From the NCBI GenBank assembly GCA_029338675.1, contig JAQYAV010000003.1:1-39875 (forward strand): a DNA stretch of 39,875 nucleotides. Reading direction: 5' to 3'. Origin of the DNA: Lachnospiraceae bacterium. GTDB taxonomy: Bacteria; Bacillota; Clostridia; Lachnospirales; Lachnospiraceae. Below are positions 26,504 to 35,232 of this stretch, piece after piece (position 1 is the stretch's first letter; each line of letters begins with the position of its first letter). A program made the translations under genes and the position numbers. The notes under the pieces were generated by a model. That model was given only the letters and a program-made list of their open reading frames with translations, had not been told where the DNA came from and made no database searches.

Positions 26504-26899
26504 CTACTCAAGGAAATGCATCTTTGCGTCTGATGTTCTTCTTCTTGAAGAAAATGTCGGCTTTCTAAATGCTTCTTCCATTGCATCCGATAAACCGCCT
26601 GCACACTCCTTACAAAATCTTCCGCTATGTATTATTTTTCCGCATCGTTCACACTCTAATCCAACTAATGAATCATCTGAAAATACAAGTCTTTCTTCAC
26701 GAACCCATTTCTTAATCTGTTTAATAGATACCTCACACTCTTCAGAAACAACATTTATATGTGCTCCTGGATTCTCACGCACATAGGCTTTGACCTGATT
26801 ATATTTTTCTTCTAACTTATCTCGACAAACTGGGCATATTATCTCACCTGTAATATAGTTAAATAGTTTCTTACAATTTCTGCAATTTTGTAATTCCAT
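26504..26899 (-). CDS. yvyF: YvyF-type flagellar operon protein
   Basis: 131 residues from the ATG at 26899, with AAAGGGG 8 nt upstream. Two CxxC pairs at each end (CRNCKKLFNYITGEIICPVC; CERCGKIIHSGRFCKEC) suggest zinc binding, and the middle (ECEVSIKQIKKWVREERLVF) looks like a helix-turn-helix. This is the layout of B. subtilis YvyF, encoded between comFC and flgM. Its stop leaves a 90-nt gap before flgM, and it follows the comFC stop by 2 nt. Biochemical role unknown; DNA or RNA binding regulation is possible. Confidence 0.82.
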   Translation of the reverse strand: MELQNCRNCKKLFNYITGEIICPVCRDKLEEKYNQVKAYVRENPGAHINVVSEECEVSIKQIKKWVREERLVFSDDSLVGLECERCGKIIHSGRFCKECAGGLSDAMEEAFRKPTFSSRRRTSDAKMHFLE

Positions 26900-26901
26900 A
26901 T

Positions 26902-27615
26902 CTAATACCCCTTTCCTATGCAAACGCTAGCGTAATATATATTATGTTTTCCTTGTTGATTAAATAATTTTGTACAGGTATCGATAGTTGCACCTGTAGT
27001 ATATATATCGTCAATTATTAAAAAATTATTATAGTTTTTCTGAATATCTTTTAATTTAAATGCATTTTTTAAGTTATTATAGCGTTCTTGATTGTTCAGA
27101 TTCTTCATTGGGGCAGTATTATGCGTCCTGACTAATATCTTATCATCAACAGGCACACCCATATATTCACCTAATTTTTCACATATCAATTTCGCTTGAT
27201 TATATCCTCTTTTTCTAAGTTTTTGTTTGCTTACAGGCACAGGGACAAGAACATCAATACAAAGTCTTTCAAATTCCCTTGCCCATTTCTTGTATATTTC
27301 ACCCGCATAAAACTCCGATAACATCCGTTTGTTTTTATATTTGAATAATACAATACTCTCTTGCATATCTTCGTTATAATTAAAAACAGGAAAGCCTCTT
27401 AAATAATTTCTTTCCTGTTTTGAACAATCCTCGCAAAGAGATACTGTTTCATCGGATATTTCTTTTCCACACTTAAAGCATGTAGGCTCACTTATATACG
27501 GAAGCTTTATACGACATCTATCGCACACTCCATGCTTATTAATTTGCACCACTTCTCCACAAAGGGCACAAATAGGAGGAAACAAAATATCACGTATTAA
27601 TTTTTTATATTTCAA
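26902..27615 (-). CDS. comFC: ComF family protein (ComFC)
   Basis: 237 residues from a TTG at 27615, which has AAAGGAG 7 nt upstream; no ATG fits. The N-terminus has four CxxC pairs (CALC, CDRC, CFKC, CEDC; residues ~16-64), a zinc ribbon pair. The C-terminal half is a phosphoribosyltransferase fold with DVLVPVPVSKQKLRKRGYNQ and the PRPP loop FLIIDDIYTTGATI. In naturally competent bacteria ComFC is part of the DNA uptake machinery; here it opens the yvyF-flgM cluster as in B. subtilis. It follows recD2 across a tandem-repeat gap. Confidence 0.88.
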   Translation of the reverse strand: MKYKKLIRDILFPPICALCGEVVQINKHGVCDRCRIKLPYISEPTCFKCGKEISDETVSLCEDCSKQERNYLRGFPVFNYNEDMQESIVLFKYKNKRMLSEFYAGEIYKKWAREFERLCIDVLVPVPVSKQKLRKRGYNQAKLICEKLGEYMGVPVDDKILVRTHNTAPMKNLNNQERYNNLKNAFKLKDIQKNYNNFLIIDDIYTTGATIDTCTKLFNQQGKHNIYYASVCIGKGY

Positions 27616-27630
27616 CTAATTGCTCCTTTA

Positions 27631-27722
27631 TTTATTCTGAGTTTTCTTTATGTTAGTACTGATATTTATTTTGGCATTTATTCTGAGTTTTCTTTATATT
27701 TGCTCTGATATTTATTCTGACA
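27631..27722. repeat. Two copies of a 46-bp degenerate tandem repeat after recD2
   Basis: The 21-bp core at 27631-27651 recurs identically at 27677-27697, and the following ~25 bp are similar (GTTAGTACTGATA versus ATTTGCTCTGATA). A shorter CTCTGACAT motif repeats into the end of recD2. The last codons of recD2 (EQMSE and stop) are part of the array. Confidence 0.75.
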
Positions 27723-30066
27723 TTTGCTCTGACATCTCTTCTAATCTTAGTGCTAAAGAAGTATATCTTTTTTGCTCCTCTGTATTATCGATCATCTGAT
27801 TAATAATATTAATATTTCCAACAATTACAACCATTTTCTTTGCTCTTGTTATGGCAGTATAAAGAAGATTTCTATTAAGTAATTTCTTAGGTCCAGTAAG
27901 TAACGGTATAATCACCGCTGGATATTCACTTCCTTGAGATTTATGTATTGTAACCGCAAATGCATGCTCTAATTCATCAAGCTCAGCATAAGTATAAACT
28001 GCCTCTCTTCCATCATCAAACAATACTACAATTTCTTCGTCATAATCACTAATCTCTGTAATTACACCTACATCACCGTTAAAAACACCTACGCCTTCAT
28101 CAATAACCAGACCTTTTCCCTTGCCTGCCACAGAAACACCATATATCTTCCACTCTTTTTTGTAATTGTTCTTTATCTGCATTATTTTATCGCCAACTCT
28201 AAATATAATGCCATTTCTATCCTTCTCTGATTTTCCAAAGCTTGCTGGATTAAGAAGGGTCTGAAGCTTTACATTTAGATTCTCTACACCTACTTCATAT
28301 TTTCTCATAGGTGATAACACCTGTATGTCCTGTGGCGAAATCCCTAAATATTTAGGTAAATTGTCAGATATTAAAACATTCACCTCATTAATAATATTAT
28401 TTGAGCCATTCCTTGGAATAAAAAAGAAATCCTTACTCTTATTATTAATTGCAAGATGCTCTCCCTTATTAATTTTATGGGCATTAAAAACAATATCGCT
28501 TCCATTTTCCTGTCTAAAAATCTTAGACAAAACAGTAACTGGAAAACAAGTTGACTTAATAATATCCTTTAATACATTTCCCGCTCCTACAGAAGGAAGC
28601 TGATTAACGTCACCCACTAAAATAAGTCTCGTACCATACACAATAGCCTGAATTAACGAATAGAATATATAGCTGTCTACCATAGACATTTCATCTACAA
28701 TAATGGCATCACACTCCAATGGATTACCTGCATTTCTTCCAAACTTTAACCCTCTGCTTCTGTTATCTTCACTCTCAAGTGCTCCGTTAAATTCTAATAA
28801 TCTATGTATAGTTTGAGCAGGCCATCCTGTTGATTCGGTCATTCTTTTTGCAGCCCTTCCTGTTGGTGCACAAAGCCTTATCTCCAAGCCCTGCTTGTTG
28901 AAATACTTTATTATGGCATCAATGATTGTTGTTTTTCCTGTACCAGGTCCACCTGTAATAATTGCAACACCTGCTGTAATAGCTGATTTAACAGCCTCCT
29001 TTTGTATGTCATCTAATCTTACAGCTGTTTCCTTCTCAATATCTATAATTGCTTGTTCAAGTTCATTTTCAGGCATCTCATATCTAAGCTGAAGATCTGT
29101 TAAAATACGAGCAGTATTTAGCTCTACATAATAGTTCAAACTGTTGTAAACAACAACCTCTCCATATACTTCCTTGATTATTACCTTGCCTTCTATTGAC
29201 AATTCAGCAAGCTGCTCCTGCAAGGTTTCTGAAAGCTCTTCATATACAGACTTGGCACTATCAGCACTTTCATATTCAGCATAGCCATAATTAAACTCAT
29301 AATTAGTAGATAAATCTTCACCTGCACGATTGTTATTTTCCCTTGTAAGTTCAATAGCCTTTCTAATCAACATCTCCTTAGGCAAATACATGTGTCCCTC
29401 AAGACTAGACATGTTAAGAACATATACAATAGCCGAACGAAGTCTATAAACAGAATCTGCTCTTATTCCCATCTTTCTAGCTATGTCATCTGCTGCCTTA
29501 AAGCCAATTCCAGATATATCCTCTGCAATCTGATATGGATTTGATTTAAGTACCTCATATACCTTATCACCATACTCATTGTATATCTTCATTGCCATAT
29601 TAACGGAAATTCCATACTCACTTAAGAAGATTACAACTTCCTGAAATTCTCTTTTTTCAGCATAAGACGTAGCTATAGCCTTTGCCTTTCTCTCAGATAT
29701 TCCATTTATTTCTGCTAATCTTTCTGGCTCTTCTTCAATTATTCTAAGTGTATCATTTTTGAATTTTTTAACGATTTTTTTGGCTAGAACCTCGCCGATA
29801 CCTTTGATAATACCAGACCCTAAATACCTCTCTATCCCAAGAGTATCCTCTGGCATCTTAACTTCACATGAAGTGAATTTGAACTGTATATCATACTGAG
29901 GGTGATTTACATATTCGCCCTCAGCAATTATGTATAAGCCTTCACCTATACCATATAAATTTCCAACAAATATTTCTTCACCGTTGTCATTTGTAACAGA
30001 AAAAACAGCATAACCATTTTCTTCGTTTTTATATATTATTTTCTCAATATAGCCTTCCCTGGTCAT
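27712..30066 (-). CDS. recD2: RecD2-type ATP-dependent DNA helicase
   Basis: 784 residues from the ATG at 30066 with GGAG 6 nt upstream; an in-frame TTG (30078) lies in the Shine-Dalgarno. The N-terminus is the RecD2-specific domain with helix-hairpin-helix stretches (LGSGIIKGIGEVLAKKI, NGISERKAKAI, ISGIGFKAADDIA). Then come Walker A GGPGTGKTT (~372-380), CAPTGRAAKRM, VDEMSMVD, LVGDVNQLPSVGAG, IFRQ and C-terminal FAVTIHKSQGSEYPAVIIPL, all superfamily 1B motifs. It acts in DNA repair and replication-fork maintenance and has no direct flagellar role. It is 16 nt downstream of the rod-binding protein gene, so it is transcribed within the motility cluster. The C-terminal MSEQMSE lies in the repeat array. 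Confidence 0.95.
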   Translation of the reverse strand: MTREGYIEKIIYKNEENGYAVFSVTNDNGEEIFVGNLYGIGEGLYIIAEGEYVNHPQYDIQFKFTSCEVKMPEDTLGIERYLGSGIIKGIGEVLAKKIVKKFKNDTLRIIEEEPERLAEINGISERKAKAIATSYAEKREFQEVVIFLSEYGISVNMAMKIYNEYGDKVYEVLKSNPYQIAEDISGIGFKAADDIARKMGIRADSVYRLRSAIVYVLNMSSLEGHMYLPKEMLIRKAIELTRENNNRAGEDLSTNYEFNYGYAEYESADSAKSVYEELSETLQEQLAELSIEGKVIIKEVYGEVVVYNSLNYYVELNTARILTDLQLRYEMPENELEQAIIDIEKETAVRLDDIQKEAVKSAITAGVAIITGGPGTGKTTIIDAIIKYFNKQGLEIRLCAPTGRAAKRMTESTGWPAQTIHRLLEFNGALESEDNRSRGLKFGRNAGNPLECDAIIVDEMSMVDSYIFYSLIQAIVYGTRLILVGDVNQLPSVGAGNVLKDIIKSTCFPVTVLSKIFRQENGSDIVFNAHKINKGEHLAINNKSKDFFFIPRNGSNNIINEVNVLISDNLPKYLGISPQDIQVLSPMRKYEVGVENLNVKLQTLLNPASFGKSEKDRNGIIFRVGDKIMQIKNNYKKEWKIYGVSVAGKGKGLVIDEGVGVFNGDVGVITEISDYDEEIVVLFDDGREAVYTYAELDELEHAFAVTIHKSQGSEYPAVIIPLLTGPKKLLNRNLLYTAITRAKKMVVIVGNINIINQMIDNTEEQKRYTSLALRLEEMSEQMSE

Positions 30067-30082
30067 ACATAACTCCAAAAAA

Positions 30083-30442
30083 TTATTTTATCTGTTCAGG
30101 TTTTATACCCTGATTATTTTTCATACTTTCATAAAGTTGCTTTGCTAATCCAATGCCACCTTGATCAGATACCTTTTTAGCATATTGCTGTATTCTTAAA
30201 TCTCCGAACATCTCTTCATAATCGTTTTTCTCTTCATCCGCTCTTATAATAGTTTTCTCCATTGATTTATATACCTGCTCGATCATATATATTTCAAATT
30301 CCTTGCAAGCCTCAAGCATCTCTAAATCGCTGGCTGATTCTATATTTAAGCCATCTAACTTTTTAAGCGTGTCATTATTTTGATTAGCGGAAATTATTGC
30401 AGAATAATCTGATTGTCCTACGCTTCCAACTGAAACAGCCAT
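30083..30442 (-). CDS. FlgJ-type rod-binding protein (peptidase domain absent)
   Basis: 119 residues with GAGGAGG 7 nt upstream. The core ACKEFEIYMIEQVYKSMEKT, EMFGDLRIQQYAKKVSDQGGIGLAKQLYESM is the rod-binding domain of FlgJ (PF10135). The muramidase half of proteobacterial FlgJ is missing, as in other Firmicutes that carry only this domain. It probably helps assemble the rod through peptidoglycan. It is the fourth gene after mbl and flhOP, 16 nt upstream of recD2. Confidence 0.85.
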   Translation of the reverse strand: MAVSVGSVGQSDYSAIISANQNNDTLKKLDGLNIESASDLEMLEACKEFEIYMIEQVYKSMEKTIIRADEEKNDYEEMFGDLRIQQYAKKVSDQGGIGLAKQLYESMKNNQGIKPEQIK

Positions 30443-30540
30443 AGCAAATCCTCCTCAAATAATGCTCCTCTATGCTAAAACATAGGAGTTTGCGAGGACT
30501 TTATTATAAAAAGCCTACTCGTTTTAATAAACCACATCAA

Positions 30541-30596
30541 CATTTCGATATTTCGATATTTCGATATTTCAATATTTCAATATTTCGATATTTAAA
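30541..30596. repeat. Seven-unit 8-bp tandem repeat
   Basis: Seven units of 8 bp: first unit CATTTCGA, then TATTTCGA twice, TATTTCAA twice, TATTTCGA, and TATTTAAA. It ends just before the stop of flhP (30604) and lies in the 161-nt gap before the rod-binding gene. Unit length is not a multiple of 3 and the array is non-coding. Confidence 0.9.
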
Positions 30597-30603
30597 TATA
30601 TCA

Positions 30604-31431
30604 CTATCTCAAATTATTAGCTTGTTTCATCATATCATCTGAGGCTTGAATTGCTTTTGAGTTCATTTCATATGCTCTTTGAGCAACAATCAAATTAACC
30701 ATCTCATTAGCAACATCAACATTAGAGCCCTCTAAATAATACTGATGTACTTTACTTTGAGTCAGGTTAGCATTTCCTCTTTCAGCAATAGCCTCACCAG
30801 AAGCTTGTGTAACAGAGTAGTTATTGCCACCTTCCTTTGCCAGACCTGCTGGATTATTAAACTGATATAATCCAAATCTTACCTCGCTACCATTATTCAT
30901 CAATGGCTTAATATTGCCTGTTGCATCTGGGAATCCTAACATTCCATTCTTATCAACAGCAAGCTTGCTTGAATTAACGTTAGCAGGCAAAATAATCTCT
31001 CGACCATTGTCATCTAATACTGGATATCCATCTGCTGTACATAGAAGATTACCTCCTTGAACAGGAGAAATAATAAAGCTTCCATCTCTAGTATACTGGA
31101 GCTCTCCATCTGGCTTTCTTATCTGGAAGAAGCCATCTCCTTCAATAGCATGACTAAATGGATCTGTTTTAGTTAACAACTCTCCCTGAGTAAACATACC
31201 AGTTATGGCAGATACTCTAGAACCCAATCCAACCTCTGCTGCAACTGGCTTAGCTTCTCCTGCATTATTAGTTGATTTAGACTGAAGATTTTGATATAGA
31301 AGTGATTTAAAGCTAGCTTCCTGTGTTTTATATCCAACTGTATTAACGTTTGCAACGTTATTAGAAATTGTATCAACATTAATCTGCTGTGCTCTCATTC
31401 CTGAAGCAGCTGTCCATAATGAACGCATCAT
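30604..31431 (-). CDS. flhP: Flagellar distal rod protein FlhP (FlgG/FlgF family)
   Basis: 275 residues. MRSLWTAASGMRAQQINVDTISNNVANVNTVGYKTQEASF is the rod/hook N-terminal motif, GFFQI...TRDGSF appears in the middle, and GSNVDVANEMVNLIVAQRAYEMNSKAIQASDDMMKQANNL is the C-terminal motif. Together with the preceding gene it matches the mbl-flhO-flhP arrangement of B. subtilis, where both form the rod/hook base. AAGGTAGGTG lies upstream of two adjacent ATGs; either could serve. It follows flhO by 26 nt. Confidence 0.92.
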   Translation of the reverse strand: MMRSLWTAASGMRAQQINVDTISNNVANVNTVGYKTQEASFKSLLYQNLQSKSTNNAGEAKPVAAEVGLGSRVSAITGMFTQGELLTKTDPFSHAIEGDGFFQIRKPDGELQYTRDGSFIISPVQGGNLLCTADGYPVLDDNGREIILPANVNSSKLAVDKNGMLGFPDATGNIKPLMNNGSEVRFGLYQFNNPAGLAKEGGNNYSVTQASGEAIAERGNANLTQSKVHQYYLEGSNVDVANEMVNLIVAQRAYEMNSKAIQASDDMMKQANNLR

Positions 31432-31457
31432 AATAATACACCTACCTTATCCTTTAA

Positions 31458-32240
31458 CTAACCAAGTCTGCCTAACTGAGCAGCCTTCTCCAATGTTCCA
31501 TCTACTGTTTGCATCATCTTCTGATTAGTTTCATAAGCTCTTGTTATAGCAATCATATCAACCATTTCAGTTACCATATTAACGTTAGACATCTCAAGAT
31601 AACCTTGCTGAACTCCAGCATTTGTTACTATCTGAGTTGCTCCATCAACTGCGTCATACATATTCTCACCATAACTACTTAAATAATCATAATTCTCAAA
31701 ATCAGTAAGCCCAACCTTTGCAATATATCTGTTTCCAGAATATATTTCTCCCATTTCATTAATTGATGGCTTTATTGTATTTGCATTTGGAATCTGGATT
31801 TTATTGCCTCTATCATCAAGCACAGAATCTCCATCCTTGGTAACAAGAAAACCTTCCTTGGTAACAGTGAAATCTCCATCACGTGTATATCTGACATGTT
31901 CATTTCCACTAGTATCAGTGCTGCTGATAGTAAAAAAGCCTTTTCCACTAATTGCCAAATTATAAGAACTACCCGTCTCTTTAAAATTACCCTGGGACAT
32001 ATCGTAGTATGTCTCGCCAATCTTAACTCCAGGAGTGAGCTTGCCAATCCCTCTAATAAGATTAGCACCCTCTGTTATATCGTTAATCTTTACAGCTAAT
32101 TGCTTGTCAAAAGACTGTGCTGTAACATCAATTTTCTTATAGCCGGTAGTATCTGCATTTGCCATATTATTTGTCACAACATCCATTCGCTTTTCTTCAT
32201 TGCGAAGGCCTGTCCATGCAGTGTAGAGTGCTCTTACCAT
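31458..32240 (-). CDS. flhO: Flagellar rod protein FlhO (FlgF/FlgG family)
   Basis: 260 residues. VRALYTAWTGLRNEEKRMDVVTNNMANADTTGYKK is the flagellar rod N-terminal signature, GKGFFTI...RYTRDGDFTV in the middle, and EMSNVNMVTEMVDMIAITRAYETNQKMMQTVDGTLEKAAQLG the C-terminus. GAGGTGAG lies just before the start. It is 26 nt downstream of mbl and upstream of flhP, as in B. subtilis. Exported to build the rod. Confidence 0.92.
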   Translation of the reverse strand: MVRALYTAWTGLRNEEKRMDVVTNNMANADTTGYKKIDVTAQSFDKQLAVKINDITEGANLIRGIGKLTPGVKIGETYYDMSQGNFKETGSSYNLAISGKGFFTISSTDTSGNEHVRYTRDGDFTVTKEGFLVTKDGDSVLDDRGNKIQIPNANTIKPSINEMGEIYSGNRYIAKVGLTDFENYDYLSSYGENMYDAVDGATQIVTNAGVQQGYLEMSNVNMVTEMVDMIAITRAYETNQKMMQTVDGTLEKAAQLGRLG

Positions 32241-32266
32241 CGTCTCACCTCGTTCAACATTACAAA

Positions 32267-33247
32267 TTAATTAAGAAATTCAATTCTCTTTCCTGTTCCT
32301 ATTGCTACTGCAGTAAGTGGTTCCTCAGCAGTCATAGTTGTAATTCCTGTATTCTCCTCAATAAGGTCTTCTAAACCATGCAAAAGAGCTCCGCCACCTG
32401 TTAAAACAATACCTCTGTCTGCAATATCTGCAGCAAGCTCAGGTGGTGTCTTCTCTAATACAGAATGAACTGCATCAACTATCTGCGCTGTTACTTCTCT
32501 AAGTGCCTCTTCTGTCTCATCAGAAGCAACTGTTACAACCTTAGGTAAACCTGTAACAAGGTTACGTCCTCTTATATCCATAGTAATATTTTCAGGTCTT
32601 TTATAGCATGTACCAATATTAATCTTAATATCTTCTGCTGTACGTTCACCAATAAGTAGGTTATGTCTTTTTCTCATGAACTTGATTATTGCATCATCAA
32701 AGTCATCTCCTGCAGTTTTTATTGACGCACTAACAACTGGCTTACCAAGTGAAATAACTGCTATATCTGTTGTTCCACCACCAATGTCAACAATCATGTT
32801 TCCGCAAGGTCTTGATATGTCAATACCAGCACCAATAGCAGCTGCTACTGGTTCCTCAATAATATAAACATCTCTAGCTCCTGCCTGATAAGTTGCATCT
32901 TCAACTGCCTTTTTTTCTACCTCAGTAACACCTGAAGGTACACAAACACTTACACGTGGTCTTCTTCCAAAAAAGCTTTTACCAATTGCTTTATTAATAA
33001 AATATTTAAGCATTTTTTCGGTAGTCTTATAATCAGAGATAACACCATGTCTAAGCGGTCTTACTGGAACAATATTTCCTGGTGTTCTACCTATCATAAG
33101 TCTTGCTTCTTCGCCTATTGCCTTTATTGTATTAGCGTCTCTATCATATGCCACTACTGATGGCTCCTTTAATACCACGCCTTTCCCTTTTACATAAACC
33201 AAAATACTGGCTGTTCCTAAATCTATTCCTATATCTGAACCTGCCAT
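32267..33247 (-). CDS. mbl: MreB-family actin homologue (Mbl)
   Basis: 326 residues from the ATG at 33247, with AAAGGAG 5 nt upstream; an ATG 18 nt earlier lies upstream of that Shine-Dalgarno and is rejected. DIGIDLGTASILVYVKGKGVVL is phosphate-1, MIVDIGGGTTDIAVISLG phosphate-2, and IVLTGGGALLHGLEDLI the adenosine motif, all of MreB-type actins. These guide peptidoglycan synthesis along the sidewall and set cell shape. Placement directly upstream of flhO-flhP is as in B. subtilis mbl. A sigma-D-like element at 33310-33336 may put it partly under motility control. Confidence 0.93.
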   Translation of the reverse strand: MAGSDIGIDLGTASILVYVKGKGVVLKEPSVVAYDRDANTIKAIGEEARLMIGRTPGNIVPVRPLRHGVISDYKTTEKMLKYFINKAIGKSFFGRRPRVSVCVPSGVTEVEKKAVEDATYQAGARDVYIIEEPVAAAIGAGIDISRPCGNMIVDIGGGTTDIAVISLGKPVVSASIKTAGDDFDDAIIKFMRKRHNLLIGERTAEDIKINIGTCYKRPENITMDIRGRNLVTGLPKVVTVASDETEEALREVTAQIVDAVHSVLEKTPPELAADIADRGIVLTGGGALLHGLEDLIEENTGITTMTAEEPLTAVAIGTGKRIEFLN

Positions 33248-33309
33248 TGTTACTCCTTTCTGCATCTATAGACAATTCATAATCCATTATTTAATCATCT
33301 ACATTAAAT

Positions 33310-33336
33310 ATATCGACACAAATCTAAAATTCATTA
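33310..33336 (-). promoter_or_regulatory. Candidate sigma-D promoter upstream of mbl-flhO-flhP
   Basis: TAAT (33333-33336), 15-nt spacer, GTCGATAT (33310-33317), one mismatch in each element relative to TAAA-N15-GCCGATAT. The -35 lies in the last codons of the upstream PAS/GAF gene. Confidence 0.5.
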
Positions 33337-35111
33337 GCTTTTCTAATAATATATAATGAAGCTGCTTGTCCCTGCAGCCATTCCATTTCAATCTCAACAA
33401 TATCCATTATCTCATCTAACGCCTTAACATAGCTCTTCCACTTAGAAGGAGTTTTCTTAACATCTTGCGAAACAATTCTATTACTAGCGAAAATAGAATA
33501 AGAATCTCTTGTTTCCCCAATAACTACTCTGCTATCCAATCCAACAAAGTCATATCCAAGCAAATTATTCATAAAGTCATTAGCAAACAATACTTTACCT
33601 GTGTTTTTGTCGCTAACAAAAATACCTGCATTAAAGTTATTGTATGATTCTATCAAATGTTTATTCACTCGACGTATATTATCATCACCCTCAGCACTCT
33701 CTAACATACTTTGAACAACAATTGCAATACTTTGAGTAAACTTTTTATCCTTATCAGTCCAATGATGCTCCTTCTCATATTGAACAAAGAATAACGCACC
33801 ATAATAATGCTGATTAATATATATTGCATGTACTAGCAAGGCCTTTATTCCAAGTGTAACCATATTATATCGTTCAACATCAGTCATTTCATCACTGTTA
33901 ACTACGTAAGTACCTTCTCTTGTTTTTATACATTCCTCAATTATAAACATCTTTCTAGATAAGGCTTCAAACATCTCGTTGCCAGATTCCTTGTTACCCT
34001 TGCTCCAATAGCTTCTTAATTTGTAGTCTCTACTAGATACTGAATCCAATGTACACAAAAAAGCTCCATCTGCATGAATATGAGTTCCTACTTCATCCAA
34101 AGTATCCTCAATAACCTTCTCAACTGGTTGATCCTTCTTTGTGTTAATTGCATTCAATGCATTATTAATAATATTCTGTTTTTCTAATTCTTCTTTAAGT
34201 CGTTTTCCTACCCCTTTTGATTTGGCTGTTTCCAAATCAAAAGAAATAGCTTTATTAATATAATTCTCTATTTCTTTAGCAATAATCCATTGGGATTCGC
34301 ATATTCGGCATAATTCTTCACTCTCCTCAGGAGTATATGAGCCGAGTATCCAAAATCCAAGAACCTGTTCTCTTCTCTTAAGTGGCACAATAGATAATTT
34401 GCCAAAGCCACCCTCTTCTCTCTCATATACAGTTGGAGTCATATTGTCCAAAATATTTTTCTTTATATTTTGGAAATATTTTTTATAATTCGGCATATCA
34501 AATAAATCATAGAAATCTCCAAGATTAAGTGCAGGACCAACTGGCGAAAATACTACATTTCCATCCTTATCAACTACAACTGAATATAATTTTGATACAT
34601 CAGAAAAGGCTTTTGTGAAGCTATTAACACTATCCAAATTATACATTTTCCACACTTGATCACAGTTCTCATTTGGAACAAAATCACTACGCATATCTAT
34701 ATCATATGCCGCTCCAGTTTTGGAAAGATTACGTATATTTTCCTCATCAGGAATCATGTAAAATTCCGCGTCGTATATATCATTATCTACTTTAGTAATA
34801 AAGATTTCATTACGAATATTATAGATTACACCGTCATCGCTAACTAATCTAAAATTATGGACATACGAATCTACCTTAGCATAAATTGCCTTTTGAAGAG
34901 TCGCCAAAACACTCTTTCTATCCTCTGGATAAATATAATCAGATATTAACTTCAAGCCTTCCCTAAGCAATCTAATATTTAATCCCATAGGCTCCGCATT
35001 TGGAGAAATATATTCCATCTTACTCTGTCCAGTATTAACATCGAATCGAAGAACCATTATTATATAGCCTGATTTATTTAAGGCTTTAAGTAAATATTCC
35101 TTTTCCTTCAT
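33324..35111 (-). CDS. PAS-GAF-PAS sensor-like protein without output domain
   Basis: 595 residues if it starts at the ATG 35111 (GGAG about 11 nt upstream); a TTG at 35120 is closer to that site and possible. Residues ~15-125 look PAS-like (GYIIMVLRFDVNTG, ISDYIYPEDR, HNFRLVSDDGVIYNIRN). Residues ~165-285 resemble a PocR-type sensor. A helix leads to a GAF domain (~325-470, VEKVIEDTLDEVGTHIHADGAFL, YGALFFVQYEKEHHWTDKDKKF) and a final PAS-like segment (SDKNTGKVLFANDFMNNLLGY). No kinase, GGDEF, EAL or HTH region follows, so it is a sensor with a separate partner or a scaffold. It is upstream of mbl and downstream of the DivIVA-like gene. Confidence 0.7.
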   Translation of the reverse strand: MKEKEYLLKALNKSGYIIMVLRFDVNTGQSKMEYISPNAEPMGLNIRLLREGLKLISDYIYPEDRKSVLATLQKAIYAKVDSYVHNFRLVSDDGVIYNIRNEIFITKVDNDIYDAEFYMIPDEENIRNLSKTGAAYDIDMRSDFVPNENCDQVWKMYNLDSVNSFTKAFSDVSKLYSVVVDKDGNVVFSPVGPALNLGDFYDLFDMPNYKKYFQNIKKNILDNMTPTVYEREEGGFGKLSIVPLKRREQVLGFWILGSYTPEESEELCRICESQWIIAKEIENYINKAISFDLETAKSKGVGKRLKEELEKQNIINNALNAINTKKDQPVEKVIEDTLDEVGTHIHADGAFLCTLDSVSSRDYKLRSYWSKGNKESGNEMFEALSRKMFIIEECIKTREGTYVVNSDEMTDVERYNMVTLGIKALLVHAIYINQHYYGALFFVQYEKEHHWTDKDKKFTQSIAIVVQSMLESAEGDDNIRRVNKHLIESYNNFNAGIFVSDKNTGKVLFANDFMNNLLGYDFVGLDSRVVIGETRDSYSIFASNRIVSQDVKKTPSKWKSYVKALDEIMDIVEIEMEWLQGQAASLYIIRKANEF

Positions 35112-35163
35112 ATTATCCAATACTCCTCCAAATACTTTGTAAAAAACATAGCTGTTGCGCAAT

Positions 35164-35192
35164 ATTATAGTATACACAACAGCTTATGCTAA
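35164..35192 (-). promoter_or_regulatory. Sigma-A promoter of the PAS/GAF gene with inverted repeat
   Basis: TTAGCA (35187-35192), 17-nt spacer, TATAAT (35164-35169). An 8-bp inverted repeat (AGCTGTTG at 35150-35157 and CAACAGCT at 35177-35184) brackets the -10 and could be a repressor site. Confidence 0.7.
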
Positions 35193-35232
35193 CATAAAGC
35201 AATCTAAAATTATTAAGGCTTATCCTTATCTG

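Noticed and set aside
30541-30596. CRISPR-like array
   Set aside because: Units are only 8 bp with no spacers; it is a simple tandem repeat.
35112-35177. GTG start giving a 617-residue PAS/GAF protein
   Set aside because: The extension covers the TATAAT promoter and has no Shine-Dalgarno.
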